This document shows positions 53,639 to 63,325 of a DNA stretch of 64,000 nt, in pieces; the first letter of the stretch is position 1, and the number at the start of each line of letters is the position of its first letter. A program made the translations under genes and the position numbers. Location: assembly GCF_014219065.1 (NCBI RefSeq), contig NZ_JACLGO010000015.1, positions 32,670 to 96,669 on the forward strand, written 5' to 3'. The notes under the pieces were generated by a model. The model did not search any database. It was not told the DNA's origin and saw only the letters and a program-made list of their open reading frames with translations. This DNA is from Halopseudomonas xiamenensis. Lineage in GTDB: Bacteria; Pseudomonadota; Gammaproteobacteria; Pseudomonadales; Pseudomonadaceae.

Positions 53639-54433
53639 ATGACCAGCTTCAAGACAATCGAACTCGAATACAGCGACAACGGCGTAGCCACTCTGTGGCT
53701 GAACCGGCCAGAGCGCAACAACGCCTTCAATGCGGAGATGATCAGCGAGTTGCTGACTGCCCTGGACAAGGTTCAGGCCGCAGCAGGGCTGCGGTTTCTC
53801 CTGCTGCGTGGGCGCGGCAAGCATTTCTCTGCAGGCGCTGACCTGGCCTGGATGCACGAATGCGCCAAGCTTGATTATCCGGCGAACCTGAGAGACGCCC
53901 AGGAACTGGGACAACTGATGGCCAGCCTGGCGCAGCTCAGCCTGCCGACCTTGGCAGTGGTTCAAGGCGCCGCCTTTGGTGGCGCCTTGGGTTTGATCAG
54001 TTGCTGCGATATCGCGATTGGCACCAGCGACAGCCTGTTCAGTCTCTCTGAGGTGCGTATCGGTTTGCTTCCCGCCGTTATCAGTCCTTACGTGGTGCAG
54101 GCTATCGGCCAGCGGGCGGCGCGCCGCTACGCAATGACCGCCGAGCGTTTCAGCGGCGAACGGGCGCGGGAACTGGGTTTGCTCGCCGAATGTTATCCGA
54201 CAGAGCAGCTGGACGTAGCGCTACAGGATTGGGTCAACAACCTGCTACAGAACAGCCCTCAGGCCATGAGCGCGACCAAGGCTCTGATGCAGACCGTCAA
54301 GCACGGCGAATTGACCGCAGAAGTGCGCAGTTATACCGAAGCCGCTATTGCTGGCATTCGGGTCAGCGTAGAGGGCCAGGAAGGCCTGCGCGCCTTTCTT
54401 GAAAAACGCAAGCCGGCATGGCAGCGATACTAA
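53639..54433 (+). CDS. liuC: Methylglutaconyl-CoA hydratase
   Basis: 264-residue crotonase-family protein. Oxyanion motifs FSAGADLAWM near residues 65-74 and GAAFGGALGLISCCDI near 110-125; Glu in SEVRIGLLPAVISPYV. It hydrates 3-methylglutaconyl-CoA to HMG-CoA. The ATG at 53639 follows GAGAG; the frame upstream overlaps liuB and is not used. It lies 59 nt after liuB. Confidence 0.93.
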   Translation: MTSFKTIELEYSDNGVATLWLNRPERNNAFNAEMISELLTALDKVQAAAGLRFLLLRGRGKHFSAGADLAWMHECAKLDYPANLRDAQELGQLMASLAQLSLPTLAVVQGAAFGGALGLISCCDIAIGTSDSLFSLSEVRIGLLPAVISPYVVQAIGQRAARRYAMTAERFSGERARELGLLAECYPTEQLDVALQDWVNNLLQNSPQAMSATKALMQTVKHGELTAEVRSYTEAAIAGIRVSVEGQEGLRAFLEKRKPAWQRY

Positions 54434-54480
54434 AGACAGTGAACAAAATACAACTTCGCCATGATGTGGGATGAATAAAA

Positions 54481-56442
54481 ATGATCAATACCCTGCTTAT
54501 CGCCAACCGCGGCGAAATCGCCTGCCGGATCATGCGCACCGCCAGAGAGATGGGCATTACCACTGTCGCCGTACACAGTGACATTGACCGTCAGGCGCAG
54601 CATGTCCTGCAAGCCGACATAGCGATCGGCCTTGGTGGCGCGAAACCAGCGGACAGCTATCTGCTGGTTGACAAGATTCTCGCCGCAGCCCACGCCAGTG
54701 GTGCCCAGGCGATTCATCCCGGCTACGGCTTTCTGTCCGAGAATGCCGGTTTTGCCCGTGCCTGCGAGGAGCAGGGTTTGATCTTCGTCGGGCCGCCTGC
54801 CTCCGCCATCGATGCCATGGGCAGCAAATCAGCAGCCAAAGCCTTAATGGAAAAGGCCGGGGTACCACTGGTGCCTGGTTATCATGGTGACGAACAGGAT
54901 CTGCAGACCTTCGTAACAGCTGCTGAGCGCATCGGCTATCCGGTGTTACTCAAGGCCACCGCGGGTGGCGGCGGTAAGGGCATGAAGGTGGTTGAGCGCG
55001 AGGTGGATATGGCTGAAGCCCTGGCATCAGCGCAACGGGAGGCCCAGTCCTCGTTCGGCGATGCGCGCATGCTGGTGGAAAAGTACGTATTACAGCCCCG
55101 TCACGTGGAAATCCAGGTGTTTGCCGACCAGCACGGCAATGCCGTGTATTTGAACGAGCGCGACTGTTCGATCCAGCGCCGACACCAGAAGGTGGTTGAA
55201 GAAGCCCCTGCGCCGGGTCTATCCCCCGAACTGCGCAAGGCCATGGGCGATGCCGCGGTGAAGGCCGCCCAGGCAATCGGCTATGTCGGCGCTGGCACGG
55301 TGGAGTTTCTGCTGGATGCCCGCGGCGAATTTTTCTTTATGGAAATGAACACCCGCCTGCAGGTCGAGCACCCTGTGACCGAAGCCATCACCGGACAGGA
55401 TCTGGTTGCCTGGCAGCTGCGAGTGGCCCAGGGCGAAAAGCTCCCGCTGACTCAGGAGCAGGTACCACTGAAGGGACACGCCATTGAAGTGCGCCTGTAT
55501 GCTGAAGACACCGACAATGATTTTCTCCCGGCAAGTGGTACTCTGCAGTTGTATCGCGAGCCTCCCGCTGGCGAGGGCCGCCGCGTGGACAGCGGCGTTA
55601 CCGAAGGCGACGTCGTCTCGCCTTTCTATGATCCGATGATCGCCAAACTGATCGCTTGGGGCGAGACGCGGGAAGAGGCGCGCTTGTCCTTGCTGGCCAT
55701 GCTGCGCGAGACCGTAGTGGTTGGGGTGCAGACCAACCTGAAGTTCCTGACCCGTATTCTGGCCCACCCTGCCTTCGCCCAGGCCGAACTGGATACTGGT
55801 TTTATTCCGCGTCATACCGAAAAATTGTTGCCCGCGCCTGAAGCACTCGATGAGCAATTCTGGCGCACCGCAGCGAAGGCCTGGTTGCTGGCAATGCCGG
55901 GCGCTTCGTCGGTAGCGCCTGGATCTGGCGCAGCGCAAACCAGCCCCTGGACTGACCTGACCAGCTGGCGCGCCGGGCTGCCCGCGCAGAGTCGCCTGCA
56001 CCTGCGTTGCGGTGAGCTGGATCAGCCCTTCCCCGCCGTAGACGTGACGGGTTGTTCGTATTGTCCGACGACCCAGACGCTGTTGATCACTGAGGGGCAG
56101 CAGACTCGCCTCCATCACGTGTTGATCAGCCATGGTGCCCTGTATCTGCAGTGGCGCGACAGCTGGCACCGGATTGATCGGTTTGACCCGATTGCAGAAG
56201 TTAACCATTCCCATCAGCACGCCGGCGGTTTGCAGGCACCAATGAATGGCAGCGTGGTGCGAGTCATGGTCGAGCCAGGCCAACAGGTCGAGGCTGGCGC
56301 CGTACTGCTGGTGCTCGAAGCGATGAAGATGGAACACAGCATTCGCGCAGCCGAAGCCGGCACGGTGAAGGCAATCTTCTGCGCCGAAGGCGAGCTGATC
56401 GCCGAGGGCACCCTGCTGGTGGAAATGGAGGAAGCGCAATGA
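54481..56442 (+). CDS. liuD: 3-Methylcrotonyl-CoA carboxylase, biotin-containing (alpha) subunit
   Basis: 653 residues: biotin carboxylase domain about 1-445 (NRGEIACRI, ATP-grasp glycine loop ATAGGGGKGM near 160-170, EMNTRLQVEHPVTE near 285-298), a linker and a C-terminal biotinyl domain with the biotin Lys in EAMKMEHSI near residue 619. It carboxylates biotin for LiuB. Its stop overlaps the liuE start by 4 nt (ATGA), indicating coupling. Confidence 0.97.
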   Translation: MINTLLIANRGEIACRIMRTAREMGITTVAVHSDIDRQAQHVLQADIAIGLGGAKPADSYLLVDKILAAAHASGAQAIHPGYGFLSENAGFARACEEQGLIFVGPPASAIDAMGSKSAAKALMEKAGVPLVPGYHGDEQDLQTFVTAAERIGYPVLLKATAGGGGKGMKVVEREVDMAEALASAQREAQSSFGDARMLVEKYVLQPRHVEIQVFADQHGNAVYLNERDCSIQRRHQKVVEEAPAPGLSPELRKAMGDAAVKAAQAIGYVGAGTVEFLLDARGEFFFMEMNTRLQVEHPVTEAITGQDLVAWQLRVAQGEKLPLTQEQVPLKGHAIEVRLYAEDTDNDFLPASGTLQLYREPPAGEGRRVDSGVTEGDVVSPFYDPMIAKLIAWGETREEARLSLLAMLRETVVVGVQTNLKFLTRILAHPAFAQAELDTGFIPRHTEKLLPAPEALDEQFWRTAAKAWLLAMPGASSVAPGSGAAQTSPWTDLTSWRAGLPAQSRLHLRCGELDQPFPAVDVTGCSYCPTTQTLLITEGQQTRLHHVLISHGALYLQWRDSWHRIDRFDPIAEVNHSHQHAGGLQAPMNGSVVRVMVEPGQQVEAGAVLLVLEAMKMEHSIRAAEAGTVKAIFCAEGELIAEGTLLVEMEEAQ

Positions 56443-57347
56443 GCCTGCCCACCTCGGTCAAACTGGTCGAAGTAGGCGCGCGTGACGGCCTGCAGAATGA
56501 AGCCCAGCCGGTCAGCAACACTGACAAGATCCGTCTGATCGACGACCTGAGCAACGCCGGGGTGGGCTACATCGAGGTGGGCAGTTTCGTCTCGCCCACG
56601 TGGGTTCCGCAGATGGCCGGCTCACGGGATGTATTCGCCGGGATCCAGCGGCGCGCTGGTACAACCTACGCGGCGCTTACACCTAACCTGAAAGGTTTTG
56701 AATTGGCTTTGCACGCCGGCGCTGACGAGGTGGCGGTGTTTGCCGCGGCCTCTGAGGGGTTTTCCCAGCGCAATATCAACTGCTCGATCAGCGAAAGCAT
56801 AAAACGCTTCGAACCCGTCATGAGCGCCGCAGCCGAAGCCGGCCTGCGGGTGCGCGGCTATGTATCCTGTGTGCTGGGTTGCCCCTACGACGGCGAAATA
56901 CCCGCCAGCCAGGTGGCCACCGTGGCTCGCGAACTCCACGCCATGGGCTGCTACGAAATCTCCCTGGGCGACACTATCGGCACCGGTACGCCCGGTGCCA
57001 CGCGCAATCTGTTTGAAACGGTTGCGCAACATATTCCGCGTAATCAACTGGCCGGCCACTTTCACGATACCTACGGGCAAGCGCTGGCCAACATCTACGC
57101 CGGGCTGCTTGAAGGCATTCAGGCATTCGACAGCTCGGTTGCCGGCCTCGGCGGGTGTCCCTATGCCAAGGGTGCCACCGGCAACGTCGCCACTGAAGAC
57201 GTTCTCTACATGCTCAATGGTCTGGGTATCCACACTGGAATAGACCTGGACGCGCTGATTCAGGCCGGCAACCGCATTAGCACCTTGTTGAACCGACCCT
57301 CCGGCTCGCGCGTTGCCAACGCCAGAAGCAATCAGCTCGACCAATGA
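56439..57347 (+). CDS. liuE: Hydroxymethylglutaryl-CoA lyase
   Basis: 302-residue TIM-barrel lyase that splits HMG-CoA into acetyl-CoA and acetoacetate. VGARDGLQNE near residues 12-21 and the active-site loop GLGGCPYAKGATGNVATED near 235-253 with the catalytic Cys are present; metal-binding His residues are in HFHDTYG. GAGGA within liuD is its ribosome binding site. Confidence 0.96.
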   Translation: MSLPTSVKLVEVGARDGLQNEAQPVSNTDKIRLIDDLSNAGVGYIEVGSFVSPTWVPQMAGSRDVFAGIQRRAGTTYAALTPNLKGFELALHAGADEVAVFAAASEGFSQRNINCSISESIKRFEPVMSAAAEAGLRVRGYVSCVLGCPYDGEIPASQVATVARELHAMGCYEISLGDTIGTGTPGATRNLFETVAQHIPRNQLAGHFHDTYGQALANIYAGLLEGIQAFDSSVAGLGGCPYAKGATGNVATEDVLYMLNGLGIHTGIDLDALIQAGNRISTLLNRPSGSRVANARSNQLDQ

Positions 57348-57383
57348 CGAAAGACTTTAACGGGAAGAGGAGCATCTATAACA

Positions 57384-58082
57384 ATGAACAAAATCTATCC
57401 TAACGCTCGGGAGGCTCTCGCCGGGCTTGTCGATGACGGCATGACGCTGGCGGTCGGCGGGTTCGGGTTGTGCGGTATTCCCGAAGTCCTGATCGAAGCC
57501 TTGCGCGATACGCAGAAGAAGCATCTCACTGTTATCAGCAACAACGCTGGCGTTGATGGTTTCGGGCTTGGGCTGCTGCTCGAATCCCGCCAGATCCGCA
57601 AGATGGTGTCGTCCTATGTGGGCGAGAACAAGGAGTTCGAGCGTCAGTATCTGTCAGGCGAGTTGGAACTCGAATTTACTCCCCAAGGCACACTTGCAGA
57701 AAAGCTTCGGGCGGGTGGTGCCGGTATTCCGGCTTTTTATACCAAAACCGGTTATGGCACTCTGATTGCTGAGGGTAAGGAATCCCGCCAGTTCAACGGC
57801 GAATGGTACGTGATGGAAACCTCGCTGACCGCAGATGTAGCGCTAATCAAAGCCTGGAAGGCCGACAAATCCGGCAATCTGGTGTTCAACAAGACCGCGC
57901 GCAACTTCAACCCCCTCGCCGCGACGGCTGGCAAGATATGCGTCGTCGAAGTGGAGGAAATCGTCGAAACCGGCGCACTCGATCCAGATCAGATTCATCT
58001 GCCGGGGATCTACGTGCAGCGGATTGTGCTCAATACCAATCCTGAAAAACGTATCGAAAAACGTACCACACGGAGCGCTTGA
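57384..58082 (+). CDS. scoA: Succinyl-CoA:3-ketoacid CoA-transferase subunit A
   Basis: 232 residues with the alpha-subunit signature [12 protein letters not shown] near residues 23-34 and [15 protein letters not shown] near 110-125. With subunit B it activates acetoacetate from the preceding lyase, using succinyl-CoA. GAGGAG precedes the ATG. It follows liuE by 36 nt and overlaps or abuts the subunit B gene. Confidence 0.95.
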   Translation: MNKIYPNAREALAGLVDDGMTLAVGGFGLCGIPEVLIEALRDTQKKHLTVISNNAGVDGFGLGLLLESRQIRKMVSSYVGENKEFERQYLSGELELEFTPQGTLAEKLRAGGAGIPAFYTKTGYGTLIAEGKESRQFNGEWYVMETSLTADVALIKAWKADKSGNLVFNKTARNFNPLAATAGKICVVEVEEIVETGALDPDQIHLPGIYVQRIVLNTNPEKRIEKRTTRSA

Positions 58083-58084
58083 TC

Positions 58085-58735
<651 letters not shown>

Positions 58736-58815
58736 GCCGCCCTACGGGGTAGGCTTCACTGGTTTCCGGGGTAGCTGGTCAAGCTGCACCGGGAATGCTG
58801 CCCGTTGAGGTTTTT

Positions 58816-58850
58816 ACGTGGCTCACCATTGCGGTAGCCACGTTTTTTTT
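58816..58850 (+). terminator. Terminator or attenuator just before the thiolase gene
   Basis: ACGTGGCT pairs with AGCCACGT around a 12-nt loop and is followed by eight Ts. The thiolase ribosome binding site (GGAG) starts at the end of the T-run, so the hairpin separates the CoA-transferase genes from the thiolase gene and may modulate its expression. Confidence 0.75.
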
Positions 58851-58862
58851 GGAGAAAAGATC

Positions 58863-60044
58863 ATGCAAGACGTCGTCATTGTCGCAGCAACGCGCACCGC
58901 TATCGGTAGTTTTCAGGGCGCGCTGGCCAACGTGCCTGCAGTTGAACTGGGTGCCACTGTCATCCGCTCGTTGATGGCCAGTACCCGCCTGGACGCCAGC
59001 CAGGTGGATGAAGTCATCCTCGGCCAGGTGCTGTCCGCCGGCTGTGGCCAGAACCCGGCACGGCAATCGGCTATCAAGGCCGGCCTGCCGTTCAGCACCT
59101 CGGCGCTGACGCTGAACAAGCTGTGCGGCTCCGGCCTCAAGGCCGTGCACATGGCGATCCAGGCAATCCGCTGTGGCGACGCCGAGATCATCATTGCCGG
59201 CGGCATGGAAAGTATGAGCCTGGCACCCTACGTACTGCCCAAGGCGCGCACCGGCTTGCGCATGGGCCATGCGCAGCTCGAAGACAGCCTGCTGAGGGAT
59301 GGCTTGATCGATGCTTTCAACGACTACCACATGGGCATTACCGCCGAAAACCTGGCAAGCCAGTATAAGGTCAACCGAGAGGATCAGGACGCCTACGCCC
59401 TGCTTTCCCAGCAGCGCGCCAATGCGGCAATCAGTGCCGGACGCTTTCAGGATGAAATCACACCGGTGATGATTCCCCAGCGCAAGGGCGATCCCGTTGC
59501 CTTCGACACCGATGAACAACCCCGGGCCGATACTTCCGAAGGCAGCCTGGCAGGCCTGCGTCCGGCGTTCAAGAAGGACGGCAGCGTCACCGCCGGCAAC
59601 GCCTCGACTTTGAATGACGGCGCAGCGGCAGTCATGCTCATGACGGCGGACAAGGCGAAGGCGTTGAATCTGCCGGTGCTGGCTCGTATCAAGGGCTATG
59701 CCAGCGCAGCAGTGGATCCGGCGATCATGGGTATCGGACCGGTGCCCGCCAGCAAGAAGTGCCTGAGCAAAGCCGGCTGGTCTATCGCGGAACTGGATCT
59801 GATCGAAGCCAACGAAGCCTTCGCCGCCCAGTGCCTCTCAGTCGGCAAGGAACTGGAATGGGACGTATCAAAGGTCAATGTCAACGGCGGCGCTATTGCC
59901 CTGGGCCACCCCATCGGCGCATCCGGCTGCCGTGTGCTGGTTACCCTGCTCTATGAAATGGCGCGGCGTGATGCCAAGAAAGGGCTGGCTACGCTGTGTA
60001 TCGGTGGTGGCCAAGGCGTCGCGCTGGCAGTCGAGCGCGATTGA
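58863..60044 (+). CDS. atoB: Acetyl-CoA acetyltransferase (thiolase)
   Basis: 393 residues. Catalytic Cys in [15 protein letters not shown] near residue 88, His in [19 protein letters not shown] near 348, second Cys in LCIGGGQG near 378. It splits acetoacetyl-CoA into two acetyl-CoA, finishing the leucine route. GGAGAA precedes the ATG at 58863, directly after a terminator. A strong convergent terminator follows. Confidence 0.95.
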   Translation: MQDVVIVAATRTAIGSFQGALANVPAVELGATVIRSLMASTRLDASQVDEVILGQVLSAGCGQNPARQSAIKAGLPFSTSALTLNKLCGSGLKAVHMAIQAIRCGDAEIIIAGGMESMSLAPYVLPKARTGLRMGHAQLEDSLLRDGLIDAFNDYHMGITAENLASQYKVNREDQDAYALLSQQRANAAISAGRFQDEITPVMIPQRKGDPVAFDTDEQPRADTSEGSLAGLRPAFKKDGSVTAGNASTLNDGAAAVMLMTADKAKALNLPVLARIKGYASAAVDPAIMGIGPVPASKKCLSKAGWSIAELDLIEANEAFAAQCLSVGKELEWDVSKVNVNGGAIALGHPIGASGCRVLVTLLYEMARRDAKKGLATLCIGGGQGVALAVERD

Positions 60045-60052
60045 CCCGCGCC

Positions 60053-60086
60053 GGCGCGGAGCCGGGGACGGCTCCGCGCCACTTTT
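60053..60086. terminator. Bidirectional terminator between thiolase and ferredoxin genes
   Basis: GGCGCGGAGCC and GGCTCCGCGCC form a perfect 11-bp stem around a 6-nt loop, followed by ACTTTTC on the plus strand, between convergent genes. Confidence 0.75.
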
Positions 60087-60088
60087 CA

Positions 60089-60412
60089 TCAGATTTGTGT
60101 TGGTGGAAGAGTCACCACCATGCCCTCATGCACAGCCTCCAGGATCACGCAACAGCCCAGGCGGCTCTGTGCAAGCCGGGGAGCAGCGGTACCTTCAAGC
60201 ATGTCATCTTCCATACCATCCATTTCCGGCAACTGGTCCAGCCATGACTGGTCAATATAAATGTGGCAGGTGGCGCACTGGCACGCCCCTCCACAGTCGC
60301 CCAGAATTCCTTCCAGACCGCTGCTAACCGCAGCCTGCATGAGTGTCTGGCCTGCAACGGCCTCTACAGTATGTTGACGACCGTCAGCAAAGTTAAAAAT
60401 CACAGTTGGCAT
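60089..60412 (-). CDS. [2Fe-2S] ferredoxin, adrenodoxin/putidaredoxin type
   Basis: 107 residues with the C-x5-C-x2-C motif in GDCGGACQCATCH and a fourth Cys in SRLGCCVIL (two adjacent Cys; one is the ligand). It resembles the ferredoxin at 3765. The start at 60412 (MPTVIFNF) matches the family, with AGGGA upstream. It is divergent from the Rieske gene at 60599 and its gene lies next to the split oxygenase pair, so it is the likely electron donor for it. No reductase gene is adjacent; the one at 4103 may serve both ferredoxins. Confidence 0.92.
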   Translation of the reverse strand: MPTVIFNFADGRQHTVEAVAGQTLMQAAVSSGLEGILGDCGGACQCATCHIYIDQSWLDQLPEMDGMEDDMLEGTAAPRLAQSRLGCCVILEAVHEGMVVTLPPTQI

Positions 60413-60576
60413 GCGGGAGTCCCTGCGCGTGGGTAACGGTAAAAAATCACTATTGCCATGATGCCCGACCTCGGGACGCATTTAAACACTTATCAAATAT
60501 CTGTTTATTATTATTGGACAATATTTCCAGCCACGCCTAAAGTGATCACAGGCATTTCTCTCAAGAACAACACCAA

Positions 60577-60587
60577 AACAATAACAA
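60577..60587 (+). promoter_or_regulatory. CA motifs before the Rieske gene
   Basis: AACAATAACAA gives overlapping AANAANAA matches immediately upstream of the GAGG ribosome binding site. Confidence 0.5.
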
Positions 60588-60598
60588 CGAGGTAAACC

Positions 60599-61543
60599 AT
60601 GATGGCTAATAGCGCTTGGTGGGCTTTGGCTTTGTCCGAGGCCGTAAACAATGAAAAACCCCTGGCAGTCGTCTGCAATGGCGAGGAGCTGGTCCTGTTT
60701 CGGGATAGGCAAGGTCAGGCGTTTGCATTGGAAGACCGCTGTCCCCACCGTCGCGTGCCCCTATCCCTTGGCTGCGTTGTAGAGAGCGGAATCCAGTGTG
60801 GCTACCATGGCTGGACATTTGACGGCGCCAGCGGCGCTTGCACGGCGATACCCAACCTGCACGCCAATGAACGAGTGCCTGCTCGATATGCTGCGCGAGC
60901 CTACCCTGTGGCCGAACGAAACGGATTTGTTCACGTCTGGTTAGGGGAACATGAGCCGAACGAGTCGGTGTCTGCGGCAACTTATGAGCCTGAAGGTCGA
61001 GAATATACCGGCGCGGCCACCGTCAGTATTCTGCACGAGGAATATCTTGCCGCAATGCTCGATGGACCCCACAGCCTGATCAGTTTTGACGCAGTAAAGA
61101 TGACCGATTTCTTTCTCGGCGATCCCTGTCTGAAGGATAACCATCTGGTTCTTGATCGAGGCGCAGTCTGGTCAACCAGGATGCTGCCGCCGCAATTCGT
61201 TGTCGACTATCCCCTGATCGTCCGTACGGCTGTTCCTGTAAGCGGGGGCGACATTCGCGTCGACCTTCTCACCGAGGAGGAAACGCCGCTGTGTACCGTT
61301 TTCATTGCCTCGGGAGCCAATCGACGCGGTACCACCAGTCTCTGTTGGCGAGGATTTCTACACCGAAGCGAGGGCGGCGTTGCATCGCTGCGCTGGCGTG
61401 TAGCGCGCCGGGCACAACGCCCACCTTTTCGGGTGCACTCCCATGTCGATGGCGAAGCGTTAGCCGCTCTGCTGGTAGCACCCTCCCGTGACTTGGACCG
61501 GCTACGCGATCAATCGCTGATTCCTGTACGCGCCGCCGTCTGA
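60599..61543 (+). CDS. Rieske protein with an incomplete mononuclear iron site (half 1 of a split oxygenase)
   Basis: 314 residues. The Rieske domain is complete: C48-x-H50 and C67-x2-H70 (CPHRR and CGYHGW), with IPNL after it as in vanillate-demethylase-type oxygenases. The C-terminal domain keeps the overall length but not the usual N-x2-D-x2-H-x4-H: it reads A152, D155, H158 and F163, so the second His is Phe and the Asn is Ala. It therefore has the electron-transfer centre but probably not a working catalytic iron. The next gene shows the opposite pattern. GAGG precedes the tandem ATG. Confidence 0.85.
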   Translation: MMANSAWWALALSEAVNNEKPLAVVCNGEELVLFRDRQGQAFALEDRCPHRRVPLSLGCVVESGIQCGYHGWTFDGASGACTAIPNLHANERVPARYAARAYPVAERNGFVHVWLGEHEPNESVSAATYEPEGREYTGAATVSILHEEYLAAMLDGPHSLISFDAVKMTDFFLGDPCLKDNHLVLDRGAVWSTRMLPPQFVVDYPLIVRTAVPVSGGDIRVDLLTEEETPLCTVFIASGANRRGTTSLCWRGFLHRSEGGVASLRWRVARRAQRPPFRVHSHVDGEALAALLVAPSRDLDRLRDQSLIPVRAAV

Positions 61544-61564
61544 TTGTCCCAAGGAGAATTCACA

Positions 61565-62602
61565 ATGCACACTGTATCCACCACCGACACCGTCGCAGGG
61601 CAGCGCAGCAAGCGTCCCTCCGACTGGACTCCGGTCAATTATGATCTGCACGATACCTGGTTTCCGGTCTCGCACAGTCGCGACGTGAGCTCAAGGCCAA
61701 TCCGCCGGATCATCCACTCCCAGCCTTATTTTCTCTGGCGTGAAAACGGTATACCTCAGGCGGCCGAGTTCCATCCATCGCGGCTGACAGCCCTGCGCCA
61801 CGTCAGCAGCGCCTTCACCGGAGGCTCCGGCAGCTATCCTGTCATCGAACGCTACGGCTATATCTGGGCGTGGTATGGCAACCCCGACAACGCGGACATT
61901 CAGTTGCTGCCCCATATCCCCTTCCTGCCCCTGGACGGCAATATTCCGGACTACACGCAGCGGACTGTCCGGTTCGACGCCTCATCGGCGCTCTCGGTGG
62001 AAAACCTCATAGACCTCACCCACGCCGATTTCCTGCATGCCAATACCATAGGCGACGGCATCTCCGAATCCGACGTCGTCGAAGTCGAATGGACGTCCGA
62101 AACAGTAACCAGAACCCGCATGGTCACGCAGAAGTCAGTCGCACCGGTCATGCGCTGGGTGGGCGGGGTACGCGCCAGGTATCAGGACTTCCGTGCTGTG
62201 CTGCATATTCATCTGCGCAGTAATGTCTGCATCTCCTACCCACGATTCCGGCCGGGTTACGACGTCCCCAATCTGCAGCCGTTTCTGCCGGTAGGCAGGC
62301 ATCGCTCCCGTTGCGACGTTACCTTCAATACAACCGCTGCGCCCTCCCCCTTTCGCTATCTGATGCCGCGGATCAATTACATCATCCAGCCCCAGGACAA
62401 CTCGGTGGTACGTCCGCAGAATCAGCGTTATCTGGATGAATCAGACAGGCGTGACCTGCATTCTCGCTTCGATGCACCTGGCACTCGATACCGCTACCAG
62501 ATGGAACAACTGGCTAAGCGCCAGCGTCGGGGGGACTTCTCCTACGGCGCTGATGCGGAACCGGGACGCGACATCACCACATTGCTGGGCATGGATGGCT
62601 AA
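61565..62602 (+). CDS. Rieske oxygenase-type catalytic protein without Rieske ligands (half 2 of a split oxygenase)
   Basis: 345 residues. The catalytic site is complete: N147, D150, H153, H158 (ENLIDLTHADFLHANTIG) and a likely third iron ligand Asp in QDNSVVRPQNQ near residue 280. The N-terminal half has the remnants of a Rieske domain (WFPV, YPVIERYGYIWAWYG near residues 91-105), but the segment where CxH and CxxH should lie has no Cys at all. It must get electrons from another subunit, most likely the preceding protein. AAGGAG precedes the ATG at 61565, 21 nt after the first gene. The closest precedent I know is NdmC/NdmD of caffeine degradation, where the Rieske domain sits on the reductase. 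Confidence 0.85.
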   Translation: MHTVSTTDTVAGQRSKRPSDWTPVNYDLHDTWFPVSHSRDVSSRPIRRIIHSQPYFLWRENGIPQAAEFHPSRLTALRHVSSAFTGGSGSYPVIERYGYIWAWYGNPDNADIQLLPHIPFLPLDGNIPDYTQRTVRFDASSALSVENLIDLTHADFLHANTIGDGISESDVVEVEWTSETVTRTRMVTQKSVAPVMRWVGGVRARYQDFRAVLHIHLRSNVCISYPRFRPGYDVPNLQPFLPVGRHRSRCDVTFNTTAAPSPFRYLMPRINYIIQPQDNSVVRPQNQRYLDESDRRDLHSRFDAPGTRYRYQMEQLAKRQRRGDFSYGADAEPGRDITTLLGMDG

Positions 62603-62679
62603 AACCGCTGCGTGCCCAAGAAATCCCATTTAAACCAACTGAGCGCCATTCAAGGCGCCCCAACCAGGAGAACCGCCCT

Positions 62680-63054
62680 ATGTTTTCACACGTCACTTTG
62701 GGTACCAACGACCTATCCAGAGCTCGCACCTTCTACGATTCAGTGCTTGGCGCACTGGGTCATGAAAACCTCGGCAACATGGAAAAGGCATCGCTCTGGG
62801 GCGACGCAGGCCCGCGCTTCGTAGTGCTGAAACCAGCCGACGGCAACGTCGCCAGTGTAGGCAACGGCCTGACCGTAGGCTTTGCAGCGGCGGATCGAGC
62901 CGCAGTGGATGAATTCCACAAGCGTGCCCTGGAGACAGGGGGAACAGATGCTGGCGCACCGGGGTTTCGGGATGTGGGGCCGAATGTGTACGCAGCCTAT
63001 GTACGCGATCCAGATGGTCACAAGATAGTGGCCAGCTGCATTAGCGAAGGTTAG
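62680..63054 (+). CDS. VOC-family (glyoxalase-like) protein
   Basis: 124 residues: MFSHVTLGTNDLSRARTFYD at the start, then alternating strands and ending YVRDPDGHKIVASC. Metal-ligand candidates are the His in FSHVTLG and the His in DGHKI. AGGAG precedes the ATG. It lies 77 nt after the second Rieske gene in the same direction and may be the last gene of that operon. The role is unknown; a lyase, isomerase or resistance function is possible. Confidence 0.85.
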   Translation: MFSHVTLGTNDLSRARTFYDSVLGALGHENLGNMEKASLWGDAGPRFVVLKPADGNVASVGNGLTVGFAAADRAAVDEFHKRALETGGTDAGAPGFRDVGPNVYAAYVRDPDGHKIVASCISEG

Positions 63055-63083
63055 TGCTCCCAAAAGCAACGAAAAAAGTCGCC

Positions 63084-63096
63084 GGAGTAAAACGAT
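63084..63096. promoter_or_regulatory. Half-site related to the GTAAAACGAT operators
   Basis: GGAGTAAAACGAT repeats 13 bases of the 14942 site region, including its flank CAATCG nearby, but the left TTTTAC half is missing. Confidence 0.3.
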
Positions 63097-63325
63097 CCAA
63101 TCGCTTCTGCCATTATTAGCGCGCCTCGGAGCGCTTCCCTTCAGAAGTGCCCCCGGGGCCATGCCAGCACCGCTGCCAAGCTTGAGCCTAAAGCCTCACG
63201 AATGTGGGCGCCAAAAACCGAGAAAGAAGGCCTGGCCAAACCCTGATACAGCGATAGCCAGAAGCATAAACATAGCCAATCGAGGCCTTTCGCGCATAAA
63301 TCCTGGCAGGTAACGACTTACTGAC

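Noticed and set aside
55219..56439. Minus-strand open frame of about 400 codons opposite liuD
   Set aside because: liuD on the plus strand has complete carboxylase motifs; the antisense frame shows none.
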